DNA of 53,451 bases from Streptomyces purpureus (GTDB taxonomy: Bacteria > Actinomycetota > Actinomycetes > Streptomycetales > Streptomycetaceae), in assembly GCF_014648195.1 (NCBI RefSeq), contig NZ_BMQQ01000017.1, forward strand, positions 1 through 53,451. Direction: 5' to 3'. The position numbers were made by a program, and so were the translations under genes. Under the pieces are notes generated by a model that ran no database searches, was not told the DNA's origin, and saw only the letters and a list, made by a program, of their open reading frames with translations. This document shows, one piece after another, positions 15,368 through 26,414 of this stretch (position 1 is its first letter; every line of letters starts with the position of its first letter).

Positions 15368-16144
15368 GTGGTCAGCAGCGATCAGCGGCGGCGGCAGCTC
15401 GCCAGGGAGAAGTTCGAGCGGCAGCAGCGGCGCCGCGCCGAGGCACAGAAGAAGGCCAAGCGCCGCAATACGGTCATCGCCGCCGCGCTGGCCGTGGTGC
15501 TGGCCTCGGGCGGCGCGGTGTACGGATCGATCGTGCTGACCGGCGAGGACAAGGCGTCGGACGACGCGGCGTCGTCGAGCGCGTCGCCCTCGGAGAGCGC
15601 GTCGCCGGAGCCGGCGATGACGGTCGACCGCAAGGCGAAGTACACGATGTCGCTCGCCACGAACCAGGGCGCCGTCACGATCACGATGGACGCGGCGAAG
15701 ACCCCGCGGACGGTGAACTCGTTCAAGCACCTGGCCGACAAGAAGTACTTCGACGGGACCAAGTGCCACCGCCTGACCACAGCCGGGATCTTCGTGCTCC
15801 AGTGCGGGGACCCGAAGGGCGACGGCAGCGGCGGCCCGGGCTACACCATCCCGGACGAGAACCTGAACGCGCTCGGCAAGCCCGGCGCGGACGGCTCGGT
15901 GACGTTCCCGGCGGGAACGGTGGCCATGGCCAACACGATGCAGCCGAACACCGGCGGCAGCCAGTTCTTCCTCGTCTACCAGGACACCAAGCTGCCTCCG
16001 CAGTTCACCCCCTTCGGCACGATCGACGCCGCCGGGTTGAAGGTCGTCCGGGACGTGGCGAAGGGCGGTGTGGAGGGCGGCGCCAAGGACGGCGCGCCCA
16101 AGAAGCCGGTCACCATCGAGAAGGCCGCTGTCCGGAAGGTGTGA
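15368..16144 (+). CDS. Membrane-anchored cyclophilin-type peptidyl-prolyl isomerase
   Basis: 258 residues: a charged cytoplasmic N-terminus (REKFERQQRRRAEAQKKAKR), one membrane helix (TVIAAALAVVLASGGAVYGS), a Ser/Ala/Pro linker, then a cyclophilin domain from about residue 90 (TMDAAKTPRTVNSFKHLADK, FAGTVAMAN-like FPAGTVAMAN, GGSQFFLVY, FTPFGTI). Probably folds proteins outside the membrane. The GTG at 15368 has AAGGAG 8-9 bases upstream. It faces away from the hydrolase/hisS genes across a 139-base gap that must hold both promoters. Several canonical cyclophilin residues are replaced, so activity is not certain. Confidence 0.88.
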   Translation: MVSSDQRRRQLAREKFERQQRRRAEAQKKAKRRNTVIAAALAVVLASGGAVYGSIVLTGEDKASDDAASSSASPSESASPEPAMTVDRKAKYTMSLATNQGAVTITMDAAKTPRTVNSFKHLADKKYFDGTKCHRLTTAGIFVLQCGDPKGDGSGGPGYTIPDENLNALGKPGADGSVTFPAGTVAMANTMQPNTGGSQFFLVYQDTKLPPQFTPFGTIDAAGLKVVRDVAKGGVEGGAKDGAPKKPVTIEKAAVRKV

Positions 16145-16322
16145 ACCGCTGAATTTCGGTCGCGCTGGGAGCGGACAGCCGGGCGGCCGGTCGCCTAGAT
16201 TGGCGTTGTGCAGCGCGGGGTTCGATTCGCGCTGTGGAGGGCGGGCGAGGCCCGTCGCGGAAACTGTGGACGATGCCCAGGGGGCGAGGGCCCCCTCACC
16301 GGCATCATGTGGAGGAGGCGCT

Positions 16323-17552
16323 GTGAGCAGCGACCCGTGGGGCCGCGTCGACGAGACGGGGACCGTGTACGTGCGGACAGCCGATGGCGAGAAGGTCGTC
16401 GGATCGTGGCAGGCCGGCACTCCAGAGGAGGCACTGGCCTACTTCGAGCGCAAGTACGAGGGACTGGTGGTCGAGATCGGCCTCCTCGAACGGCGGGTGA
16501 AGACCACCGATCTGTCGGCGAAGGACGCCACGACCGCGATCGAGCACCTGCGTCAGCAGGTGGACGAGCACCACGCGGTCGGCGACCTCGCCGCGCTCGC
16601 CAAGCGTCTGGACGCACTGGCCGAGACCGTGGAATCGCGCCGCGAGGAGCGCAAGGCGCAGAAGGCGAAGCAGGCCGACGAGGCCAAGTCCGCCAAGGAG
16701 GCGCTGGTCGCCGAGGCGGAGGAGCTGGCGCAGAGCGAGCAGTGGCGGGCGGCCGGTGAGCGGCTGCGGGCGCTCGTGGACACCTGGAAGGGCCTTCCCC
16801 GGCTCGACCGGAAGTCCGACGACGAGCTGTGGCACCGCTTCTCGCACGCTCGCTCGGCCTTCTCCAAGCGCCGCAAGGCGCACTTCGCCTCGCTGGACGC
16901 GCAGCGCGAGGAGGCCCGTAAGACCAAGGAGAAGCTGGTCGCGGAGGCCGAGTCGCTCTCGAGCTCCACCGACTGGGGTGCGACGGCCGCCCGGTACCGC
17001 GAGCTGATGGCGGACTGGAAGGCCGCGGGCCGCGCCCAGCGCGAGCACGAGGACGATCTGTGGAACCGCTTCCGCGGCGCCCAGGACGTCTTCTTCGCGG
17101 CGCGCAGCGAGGTCTTCGCCGAGCGGGACGCGGAGCAGATCGAGAACCTCAAGCTCAAGGAGGAGCTCGCCGCCGAGGCCGAGAAGCTGGTGCCGGTGAC
17201 GGACCTGAAGGCGGCCCGGGCGGCCTTCCGGGCTGTCAACGAGCGCTGGGAGGCCATCGGGCACGTGCCGCGGGACGCTCGCTCCAAGGTCGAGGGCCGG
17301 ATGCACGCCGTCGAGCGCGCGCTGCAGGAGGCCGAGGAGTCCGAGTGGCGTCGTACGAACCCTGAGGCACGCGCGCGTGCCGCGGGTCTGACCGGCCAGC
17401 TCCAGGACGCCGTGGACAAGCTGCAGAAGCAGATCGACGCGGCCCGCTCGGCGGGCAACGACGCCAAGGCCGACAAGCTCGCCAAGGAGCTCGAGGGCCG
17501 GCAGGCGCTGCTGGACCAGGCGCTGAAGGGCCTGGAGGAGTTCGGCGGCTGA
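16323..17552 (+). CDS. DUF349-domain protein (helical repeats)
   Basis: 409 residues, almost entirely charged alpha-helix. Three or four DUF349-like repeats recur, each with a W-x(4-8)-L/A-x-RYREL or WKGLPRLDRKSDDELWHRF pattern (for example TDWGATAARYRELMADWKAA). The N-terminus reads SSDPWGRVDETGTVYVR. A terminal coiled coil (QLQDAVDKLQKQIDAARSAG) closes it. The GTG start has GGAGGAGG upstream. Biochemical role unknown to me. It converges on the relA-type gene across a shared terminator, a common Streptomyces arrangement. Confidence 0.88.
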   Translation: MSSDPWGRVDETGTVYVRTADGEKVVGSWQAGTPEEALAYFERKYEGLVVEIGLLERRVKTTDLSAKDATTAIEHLRQQVDEHHAVGDLAALAKRLDALAETVESRREERKAQKAKQADEAKSAKEALVAEAEELAQSEQWRAAGERLRALVDTWKGLPRLDRKSDDELWHRFSHARSAFSKRRKAHFASLDAQREEARKTKEKLVAEAESLSSSTDWGATAARYRELMADWKAAGRAQREHEDDLWNRFRGAQDVFFAARSEVFAERDAEQIENLKLKEELAAEAEKLVPVTDLKAARAAFRAVNERWEAIGHVPRDARSKVEGRMHAVERALQEAEESEWRRTNPEARARAAGLTGQLQDAVDKLQKQIDAARSAGNDAKADKLAKELEGRQALLDQALKGLEEFGG

Positions 17553-17575
17553 CGCCGTACGGCTTCCGGTACGAG

Positions 17576-17606
17576 AAGGGCCCCCCGTGACGTACAGGGG
17601 GCCCTT
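17576..17606. terminator. Bidirectional terminator between DUF349 gene and relA-type gene
   Basis: AAGGGCCCCC and GGGGGCCCTT flank an 11-base loop, with A on one side and T on the other. It lies in the 66-base convergent gap. Confidence 0.85.
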
Positions 17607-17618
17607 TCGTGTGCCGGG

Positions 17619-20111
<2,493 letters not shown>

Positions 20112-20305
20112 GAGCGCTCCTCGTGCGGATCCGGGTCCCCCGGTCGAGCCCGGACATCCCATGGTATCGACACGGTGGCCCCGGTGCTCACGCGCGTGAC
20201 CCGGCCTCCGTCAGGCCCGTCGGCCCAGCCCGGCGGACAGGCCCGGCGGATCAGGGAGGCTCCCTTGATCTGGGTCTCCTTCGACGCCGATCCCGGAGGA
20301 ACGGG

Positions 20306-20338
20306 AAGGGCGCCCCGGAGTTCTTCCGGGACGCCCTT
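20306..20338 (-). terminator. apt terminator
   Basis: AAGGGCG/CGCCCTT with an inner CCCGG/CCGGG stem, about 56 bases past the apt stop. The relA-type gene therefore probably has a promoter in 20112-20305, where I see no clear -10/-35. Confidence 0.75.
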
Positions 20339-20393
20339 CGCAGTTCCGTTCGGGCCCTCATCCACCGGAGTGAGCTCCGGGAGCGGGGACCGG

Positions 20394-20936
20394 TCAGATG
20401 GTGATCAGTGCCTCCAGCGGGGCACCGCGCAGCGCGGGCTCCAGACGGGCCCGGCCCGCCAGGAAACCGAGCTCCATGAGGACCGCGACGCCCGCGACCT
20501 CGGCGCCCGCCCGGCGGACGAGCTCCAGCGAGGCCTCGGCGGTGCCGCCGGTGGCGAGGACGTCGTCGATGACCATGACCCGGTCGCCCGCGTCCAGGTC
20601 CTCGGCGTGCACCTCGATCTCGGCGGTGCCGTACTCCAGCTCGTACGCCTGCCGCAGGGTCGCCCCGGGGAGCTTGCCCGCCTTGCGTACGGGCACGAAG
20701 CCCAGGCCGGCGCGGACGGCGACCGGCGCGGCCAGGATGAAGCCACGCGCCTCCAGGCCGACGATCTTCGTGGCGCCGTGCGTGGCGCACAGCGCGGCGA
20801 GCTCGTCGGTGAGGGCGGTGAACGCCGACGGGTCGGCGAGCAGCGGCGTGATGTCCTTGAACAGCACACCGGGCTTCGGGTAGTCGGCGACGTCCCGGAT
20901 CCGGCTGAGCAGGAGCTCCCGCGTGCCTCCGGTCAT
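20394..20936 (-). CDS. apt: Adenine phosphoribosyltransferase
   Basis: Salvages adenine to AMP with PRPP. The 180-residue protein has YPKPGVLFKDITPLL, GLEARGFILAAPVA, VRKAGKLPG and the PRPP-binding motif VMVIDDVLATGGTA. The ATG at 20936 overlaps the secF stop as ATGA, so it is translated behind secF. The secD-secF-apt-rel order is a recognised actinobacterial cluster. Confidence 0.96.
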   Translation of the reverse strand: MTGGTRELLLSRIRDVADYPKPGVLFKDITPLLADPSAFTALTDELAALCATHGATKIVGLEARGFILAAPVAVRAGLGFVPVRKAGKLPGATLRQAYELEYGTAEIEVHAEDLDAGDRVMVIDDVLATGGTAEASLELVRRAGAEVAGVAVLMELGFLAGRARLEPALRGAPLEALITI

Positions 20937-22033
20937 CGGCGCTTGTCCGTCGGACGGCCGCGGCGGCCACGCTGGCCGACGACGGCACCGGCGGGTGCGG
21001 CGTCGACCGGGAGCGGGTCGAAGTCGCCCGGGCCGGACGGCCCGTCCAGCGACTCGCCCTTGGCGGCCGCGGAGGCCCGCTTGGCCATGACGCGCTTGCG
21101 CAGCGCCTTCATCGCCGGCTCGCGCTCCTTGAGGTCGGCGACGAGCGGGGTGGCGATGAAGATCGAGGAGTACGCACCGGCGGCGAGGCCGACGAAGAGC
21201 GACAGCGAGATGTCGTTCAGCATGCCGGCGCCGAGGACACCGCCACCGATGAAGAGCAGACCGGCGACGGGCAGCAGGGCCACCACGGTGGTGTTGACCG
21301 AGCGGACCAGGGTGCTGTTGATCGACCGGTTGGCGATGTCGCTGTAGGTCCAGCGGGTCTGCTTGGTGATGTCCTTCGTCCCCTCCTTGAGGGAGTCGAA
21401 GACGACCACTGTGTCGTACAGCGAGTAACCGAGGATCGTCAGCAGACCGATGACCGTACCTGGCGTGACTTCGAAGCCGACCAGGGCGTAGACACCGACC
21501 GTGATGGTGATGTCGTGGATCAGCGCGATCAGGGCGGCCACCGCCATGCGCCATTCGAAGGCGATGGCCAGATAGATCACCACGAGGATCATGAAGATCC
21601 CGAGGCCGGTCCAGGCCTTGTTGGCGATCTGCTCACCCCAGCTGGGACCGACCAGCTCGGAGTTGATGTCCCCGGCCTTGAGGTTCAGGTCCTGGACGAG
21701 CTGGGCCTCGACCTTGTCGGCCTGCTCGGTGTTGAGGCTGCTGACCTGGATACGCAGGCCACCGGTACCGAGCTCCTGGACGATCGCGTCGTGGCCGGCG
21801 GCCTCTTCCGCGAACTTCTCCGCCTGGGAGGCCGAGACGGTCACCCGGTCGGTGGTGAAGACCGCGCCGCCCTGGAACTCGATGCCCATGTTCAGCCCGC
21901 GCACCGCCAGGCCGACGATGGCCGTGATGGTGATCAGGATGGACAGGCCGTACCAGAACTTGCGGTTGCCGACGAAGTCGTAGCCGACCTCGCCGCGGTG
22001 GAGCCGGGCGCCGAGATTGCCGAGCTTCGACAT
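20933..22033 (-). CDS. secF: Protein translocase subunit SecF
   Basis: Works with SecD to drive preprotein release using the proton gradient. 366 residues with six membrane helices: one near residues 25-45, then GLGIFMILVVIYLAIAFEWR onward, and motifs GIEFQGGAVF, GYSLYDTVVVFDSLKE and RSINSTLVRSVNT. The ATG at 22033 has AAGGAGG seven bases upstream. One base separates it from the secD stop. The C-terminal tail is charged and cytoplasmic. Confidence 0.96.
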   Translation of the reverse strand: MSKLGNLGARLHRGEVGYDFVGNRKFWYGLSILITITAIVGLAVRGLNMGIEFQGGAVFTTDRVTVSASQAEKFAEEAAGHDAIVQELGTGGLRIQVSSLNTEQADKVEAQLVQDLNLKAGDINSELVGPSWGEQIANKAWTGLGIFMILVVIYLAIAFEWRMAVAALIALIHDITITVGVYALVGFEVTPGTVIGLLTILGYSLYDTVVVFDSLKEGTKDITKQTRWTYSDIANRSINSTLVRSVNTTVVALLPVAGLLFIGGGVLGAGMLNDISLSLFVGLAAGAYSSIFIATPLVADLKEREPAMKALRKRVMAKRASAAAKGESLDGPSGPGDFDPLPVDAAPAGAVVGQRGRRGRPTDKRR

Positions 22034-22034
22034 C

Positions 22035-23789
22035 TCACGCCTCCTTCGGGTCGGTGGGGGCGGAGACACGGCGGGAGCGGCGAAGCGGCGGCTGGGCGCC
22101 GAGCCGCTTCGGGTCCAGACCGGACCAGGCGTGACCGTTGCCGAAGAACTTCGTCCGGGCGAGCAGCGTCATGATCGGCTTGGTGAAGAGGAACACCACG
22201 ACGACGTCGAGGAGGGTCGTCAGGCCGAGCGTGAACGCGAAGCCCTGCACCTTGCCGACGGTGACCACGAAGAGCACGGCCGCGGCGAGGAAGGAGACGA
22301 AGTCGGAGACGAGGATCGTGCGGCGGGCGCGCGGCCAGGCGCGCTCGACGGCGGGGCGCAGCGTGCGGCCCTCGCGGACCTCGTCCCGGATGCGCTCGAA
22401 GTACACGATGAACGAGTCGGCGGTGATACCGATGGCGACGATGGCGCCGCAGACCGCCGGGAGGTTCAGCGCGAAGCCGATGGCCGGACCGAGCAGCGCC
22501 ATCAGCGTGTACGTCAGCACCGCCGAGGCGAGGAGGCTGAGGATGGCGATCAGCGACAGGCCGCGGTAGTAGACCACCAGGTAGATCACCACCAGGGCGA
22601 GACCGATGGCGCCGGCGATCAGACCGGCCTCCAGCTGCTCACCGCCGAGGGCGGCGGTCACGGTGGTGACGCTCTCCTCGTTGAAGGAGAGCGGCAGGGC
22701 GCCGTACGACAGGATGTTGCCCAGGTCCTGTGCGGACTCCTGGGTGAAGCTGCCGGAGATCTCGGCGTTGGCGCTGAGGGTCGTACGGACCGAGGGGGCC
22801 GAGACGACCTCGCCGTCGAGGACGATCGCGAACTGGTTCATCGGCGGCTGCTGCTGCGAGAGCCGGCCGGTGATCTTCTGGAACTTCTTGGCGCCGGCGT
22901 CCGTGAACTCCATCTGGACGATCCACTGGCCGACGCGCTCGTCGATGGCGGCCTTGGCGTCGTCGACGTCCTTGCCGTCCACCTCGGCCGGGCCGAGGAT
23001 GTACTTCTCCCACTGCCCGATGCCGTTCTTGCCGCAGGCGACGATCGTGTCGGTCGGCTTGACGTCCTGACCGGCGGCGGAGCGCTGCTTGGGGTCGAGG
23101 CAGTTCAGCGCGGCGAACTTCTTCTCGAGAGCGGCGGTGGCGGCGTCGGGGGCCGGCGGCGTGGAGGCCTTGGGGGTCTCGGTGGCCTTCGGCGAGCCGG
23201 AGGCGGTGGCGCTCGGCGTGGGCGCCTTCTTCAGGCCGTCGGTGACGGGACGGCCCTGGGTGGTGGCGCTCGCCGAGGGGGTGGCGGACGACTTGCCCTT
23301 GCCGTCCGTGCCCTTCCCGTCGGAGGCGGAGGCGCTCGGCGACGGCTTGGGGCTGCCGGAGGGCTTCGCCGCCGGCTCGCTGGGCGCGTACGTCAACACA
23401 GGGCGGAAGTAGAGCTGGGCGGTGGTACCGACCTGCTCACGGGCCTGCTTGGAGTTCGTCCCCTTGGGGATGTTGACGATGATGTGCTCTTTGCCCTGCG
23501 TCTGGACCTCGGCCTCGGAGACACCCAGACCATTGACACGGCGTTCGATGATGCCGACCGCGGTGTTCATGTTGGTCTCGTTGACGGCGTCTTCCTTGCC
23601 CTTTTCGGCCTCCGCCTTGAGCGTGATCGTCGTACCGCCGGCCAGGTCAATGCCGAGACGCGGCGTGGTGTGACCCGACCAGAACATCCCGCCGGTGAGC
23701 GCGACCATGGCGATCAGGATCAGAGCCAGGGCACGCCCCGGCCTGCCCTGTCCCCCCGCCGGCCCTCGGCCCTTCTTCGGTGCTGCCAC
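22035..23789 (-). CDS. secD: Protein translocase subunit SecD
   Basis: 584 residues with six membrane helices. The first is at ALALILIAMVALTGGMFWSG, followed by GIDLAGGTTITLKAE, then the large extracytoplasmic P1 region; helices 2-6 carry GYRGLSLIAILSLL-like, ITADSFIVYFERIRDE and LDVVVVFLFTKP segments. A Ser/Pro/Thr-rich insertion of about 80 residues (near 150-230) interrupts the P1 domain, as in other actinomycetes. I chose the GTG at 23789 (GGGAG about 11 bases upstream); a longer frame to 23882 has no ribosome site. Confidence 0.95.
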   Translation of the reverse strand: MAAPKKGRGPAGGQGRPGRALALILIAMVALTGGMFWSGHTTPRLGIDLAGGTTITLKAEAEKGKEDAVNETNMNTAVGIIERRVNGLGVSEAEVQTQGKEHIIVNIPKGTNSKQAREQVGTTAQLYFRPVLTYAPSEPAAKPSGSPKPSPSASASDGKGTDGKGKSSATPSASATTQGRPVTDGLKKAPTPSATASGSPKATETPKASTPPAPDAATAALEKKFAALNCLDPKQRSAAGQDVKPTDTIVACGKNGIGQWEKYILGPAEVDGKDVDDAKAAIDERVGQWIVQMEFTDAGAKKFQKITGRLSQQQPPMNQFAIVLDGEVVSAPSVRTTLSANAEISGSFTQESAQDLGNILSYGALPLSFNEESVTTVTAALGGEQLEAGLIAGAIGLALVVIYLVVYYRGLSLIAILSLLASAVLTYTLMALLGPAIGFALNLPAVCGAIVAIGITADSFIVYFERIRDEVREGRTLRPAVERAWPRARRTILVSDFVSFLAAAVLFVVTVGKVQGFAFTLGLTTLLDVVVVFLFTKPIMTLLARTKFFGNGHAWSGLDPKRLGAQPPLRRSRRVSAPTDPKEA

Positions 23790-23885
23790 CTTGTCGTTTC
23801 TCCCTGTCCAACCGCGCCGCGCCGGGTGTGCGCGGGGCGGCCACGAAGTGTTGTGGGGATCTGCCCCCGCAGACGTAGACACGTT

Positions 23886-23924
23886 CCGGGGACCGCGGGC
23901 ACCCGTGGGTGCCGCGGTCCCCGG
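23886..23924 (-). terminator. yajC terminator
   Basis: A 39-base hairpin with an 18-bp stem and one bulged G (CCGGGGACCGCGG pairing to CCGCGGTCCCCGG at its base), six bases past the yajC stop. It separates yajC from secD. Confidence 0.8.
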
Positions 23925-23930
23925 CCCCCG

Positions 23931-24374
23931 CTACTTCGCGTCGGTCTCGCCGTCGGCCTTGCCGCCCTTCGGCTCCGCGTCGTCGGACTTCTTGGTGAGG
24001 TCCGGCTTGGCGGTGTCGGTGTCGGCGTCGGCACCCTCGGTCAGCGACGAGACGTCGTCCGGGACGACCGGGCTGTCGTCCTTGGCCGGGTCGTCGCCGT
24101 GGACGATGTGGTTGTACTCGTCGTCGGTCAGGACCGCGCCGATGGCGTTCTTGGCGAAGACGGCGTGCACGGCGGGGGCCAGCTCAAGGAGGACGGTGTC
24201 GTCGTTGACCTCCTTGACCGTGGCGTACATGCCGCCGATGGTGCGGACGCCGGTGCCGGGCTGCATCTGGTCGCGCATCTGGGCGGCCTGCTGCTGCTTC
24301 TTCTTTGCGGACCGGGTCATCAGGAACATGGCCCCGATGAGCACGATGAACGGGAGGAAAGTCAGGAGATTCAC
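23931..24374 (-). CDS. yajC: Preprotein translocase accessory subunit YajC
   Basis: 147 residues: an N-terminal membrane helix (LLTFLPFIVLIGAMFLMTRS), the conserved basic/glutamine turn AKKKQQQAAQMRDQMQPGTG, a small beta domain (VRTIGGMYATVKEVNDDTVL), and an acidic disordered tail of about 50 residues longer than in enterobacteria. The GTG at 24374 has AAGGAA about 10 bases upstream; an upstream GTG at 24395 is possible. Forms the SecDF-YajC complex with the genes downstream. Confidence 0.92.
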   Translation of the reverse strand: MNLLTFLPFIVLIGAMFLMTRSAKKKQQQAAQMRDQMQPGTGVRTIGGMYATVKEVNDDTVLLELAPAVHAVFAKNAIGAVLTDDEYNHIVHGDDPAKDDSPVVPDDVSSLTEGADADTDTAKPDLTKKSDDAEPKGGKADGETDAK

Positions 24375-24539
24375 GGGACGGAAATTCCTTCGCACGACCG
24401 CGCTGGATTGCGGCCTGGTCTTCGGGGGTGGGCACGCCGACCTGGAAGGGCGGCATCGGCGGAGTCTAAGCGAGTCCGCATCGATGGAACAACGCCCAGC
24501 ATCGCACCGTGGTTCCTGGCCCAGCGAGTCTCCGCGCCG

Positions 24540-25613
24540 TCAAGGGCCGAACAGCCCCTGTTGTCCGCTTCCGGGCGCGGCCGGGCCCGGCGGCACGAGT
24601 CCCAGGTGGGCCCAGGCCGCGGGGGTGGCGACCCGGCCACGGGGCGTACGCGCGAGCAGTCCTTCCCGTACGAGGAAGGGCTCGGCGACCTCCTCGACGG
24701 TCTCGCGCTCCTCCCCCACCGCCACCGCGAGGGTCGACAGGCCGACCGGGCCGCCGCCGAAGAGCTTGAGGAGGGCCTCCAGGACGGCCCGGTCCAGGCG
24801 GTCGAGGCCGCGGCTGTCGACCTCGTACACCCCGAGGGCGGCGGCCGCGATCTCTCGGGTGATCACGCCGTCTGCCCTGACCTGGGCGTAGTCCCGCACG
24901 CGGCGCAGCAGGCGGTTGGCGATACGAGGCGTGCCCCGGGAGCGGCCGGCGATCTCGGCGGCTCCGGCGGTGTCGATCTCGACGTCGAGCAGCCCGGCCG
25001 AGCGGTGGATGACGCGCTGGAGCTCGGCGGGCTCGTAGAACTCCATGTGCGCGGTGAAGCCGAAACGGTCGCGCAGCGGGGGCGGCAGCAGTCCGGCCCG
25101 GGTGGTGGCGCCGACCAGGGTGAAGGGGGGCAGCTCCAGCGGGATGGCGGTGGCGCCGGGGCCCTTGCCGACGATGACGTCGACCCGGAAGTCCTCCATC
25201 GCCATGTAGAGCATCTCCTCGGCGGGCCGGGACATGCGGTGGATCTCGTCGAGGAAGAGGACCTCTCCCTCCTGGAGGGAGGAGAGGATCGCCGCGAGGT
25301 CTCCGGCGTGCTGGATGGCGGGGCCGGAGGTGATCCGGATCGGGGCGCCCATCTCGGCCGCGATGATCATGGAGAGGGTGGTCTTGCCGAGGCCGGGGGC
25401 GCCGGAGAGCAGGACGTGGTCGGCGGTGGCGCCGCGCTGGCGGGCCGCCTTGAGGACGAGGTCGAGCTGCTGGCGGACCTTCTCCTGGCCCACGAACTCG
25501 CTCAGATCCTTGGGGCGCAGGGCGGCCTCGACCGCGGTGTCCTCACCGTCGGCGGCGGGCGCGACCAGCCGCTCGGCGGCGGTGCCGGTGTCCGTCTCGT
25601 CGTCCCAGTTCAC
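24540..25613 (-). CDS. ruvB: Holliday junction branch-migration ATPase RuvB
   Basis: Hexameric motor that drives branch migration with RuvA. 357 residues: RPKDLSEFVGQEKVRQQLD, Walker A GAPGLGKTTL, Walker B LFLDEIHRM, sensor GATTRAG, RDRFGF, and a C-terminal winged helix (LDRLDRAVLEALLKLFGGGP, GLSTLAVAVGEE). The tail ends GSGQQGLFGP. It starts at GTG 25613. A 171-base gap holding a dispersed repeat separates it from ruvA. Confidence 0.97.
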   Translation of the reverse strand: MNWDDETDTGTAAERLVAPAADGEDTAVEAALRPKDLSEFVGQEKVRQQLDLVLKAARQRGATADHVLLSGAPGLGKTTLSMIIAAEMGAPIRITSGPAIQHAGDLAAILSSLQEGEVLFLDEIHRMSRPAEEMLYMAMEDFRVDVIVGKGPGATAIPLELPPFTLVGATTRAGLLPPPLRDRFGFTAHMEFYEPAELQRVIHRSAGLLDVEIDTAGAAEIAGRSRGTPRIANRLLRRVRDYAQVRADGVITREIAAAALGVYEVDSRGLDRLDRAVLEALLKLFGGGPVGLSTLAVAVGEERETVEEVAEPFLVREGLLARTPRGRVATPAAWAHLGLVPPGPAAPGSGQQGLFGP

Positions 25614-25676
25614 GTGGTCTGCCTATCTCGGTGGTCGGTGCGGGCGTGGTGGTGGCGTGAGGGGCGGCCGCTGCCC

Positions 25677-25769
25677 GGGCATTTCGCCGGCTGGAAACCG
25701 GCCCGTCCGGCGTTTGAGGACCGGGGTCCGGCGCGGAGCCCCAGTGCGGGAAGGGGCGGGGGAATGCCC
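25677..25769. repeat. Dispersed Streptomyces-type repeat between ruvA and ruvB
   Basis: About 93 bp closed by GGGCATT (25677-25683) and AATGCCC (25763-25769). Inside are CCGTCCGGCGTTTGAGGAC and a GGGGTCCGGCGCGGAGCCCC stem. I recognise the CCGTCCGGCG-TTTGAGGAC core as recurring between genes of many Streptomyces. It is non-coding; mRNA stability or attenuation between ruvA and ruvB is a possible effect. Confidence 0.65.
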
Positions 25770-25784
25770 CGCGCGGCGGGCCCG

Positions 25785-26414
25785 TCAGCGCGTGCGGTTC
25801 AGGGTCTGGAGAGCCGCTCTCAGGAGCTGGGGGACCGGGGCGGAGCCGCCCGCGGCGATCGCCTCCTCCGCCTGCGGCGTCACCGCGGTCACCGCGTCGT
25901 CCGCCTCCCGGGCCGCGTAGCCGAGGCCGATCAGGGCGGCGTGGAGCTGCTCGGTCCACGGCGCCGGACCCGCCGCGACGCGCTGCGCGCCGACGACCGC
26001 GCCGGTGCCGAGCGGCTGCCCCAGCTTGTCCTTCAGTTCGAGGAGGAGTTTCTGCGCGCCCTTCTTGCCGATGCCGGGCACGGCCGTCAGCGCCTTCTCG
26101 TCCCCGGTGGAGACGGCCAGGCGCAGCGCGTCGGGGCTGTGCACACCCAGCATCGCCTGGGCGAGCCGCGGGCCCACGCCACTGGCGGTCTGGAGCAGCT
26201 CGAAGACCTGGCGCTCGTCGTCGTCCGCGAAGCCGTAGAGGGTGAGCGAGTCCTCCCGTACCACCAACGAGGTGGCCAGCCGGGCCTCCTGACCGATCCT
26301 CAGGGCGGCGATGGTGTTGGGCGTGCACTGCACGGCCATGCCGACACCGCCGACCTCGACCACCACGGTCGTCGGGGCGAGGGCGGCGACGGGTCCGCGG
26401 ACGAACGCGATCAT
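25785..26414 (-). CDS. ruvA: Holliday junction-binding protein RuvA
   Basis: Tetramer that holds the four-way junction and loads RuvB. About 209 residues: the N-terminal OB domain (MIAFVRGPVAAL, EVGGVGMAVQ), tandem helix-hairpin-helix motifs (TASGVGPRLAQAMLG, AVPGIGKKGAQKLLLEL) and the C-terminal RuvB-contacting domain (ALIGLGYAAREADDAV). The ATG at 26414 overlaps the ruvC stop as ATGA. Confidence 0.97.
   Translation of the reverse strand: MIAFVRGPVAALAPTTVVVEVGGVGMAVQCTPNTIAALRIGQEARLATSLVVREDSLTLYGFADDDERQVFELLQTASGVGPRLAQAMLGVHSPDALRLAVSTGDEKALTAVPGIGKKGAQKLLLELKDKLGQPLGTGAVVGAQRVAAGPAPWTEQLHAALIGLGYAAREADDAVTAVTPQAEEAIAAGGSAPVPQLLRAALQTLNRTR

Noticed and set aside
16213..16232. tRNA T-arm-like sequence GCGCGGGGTTCGATTCGCGC before the DUF349 gene
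   Set aside because: The TTCGATT loop is present, but the five-base T stem does not pair properly and no anticodon or acceptor arm can be built around it.
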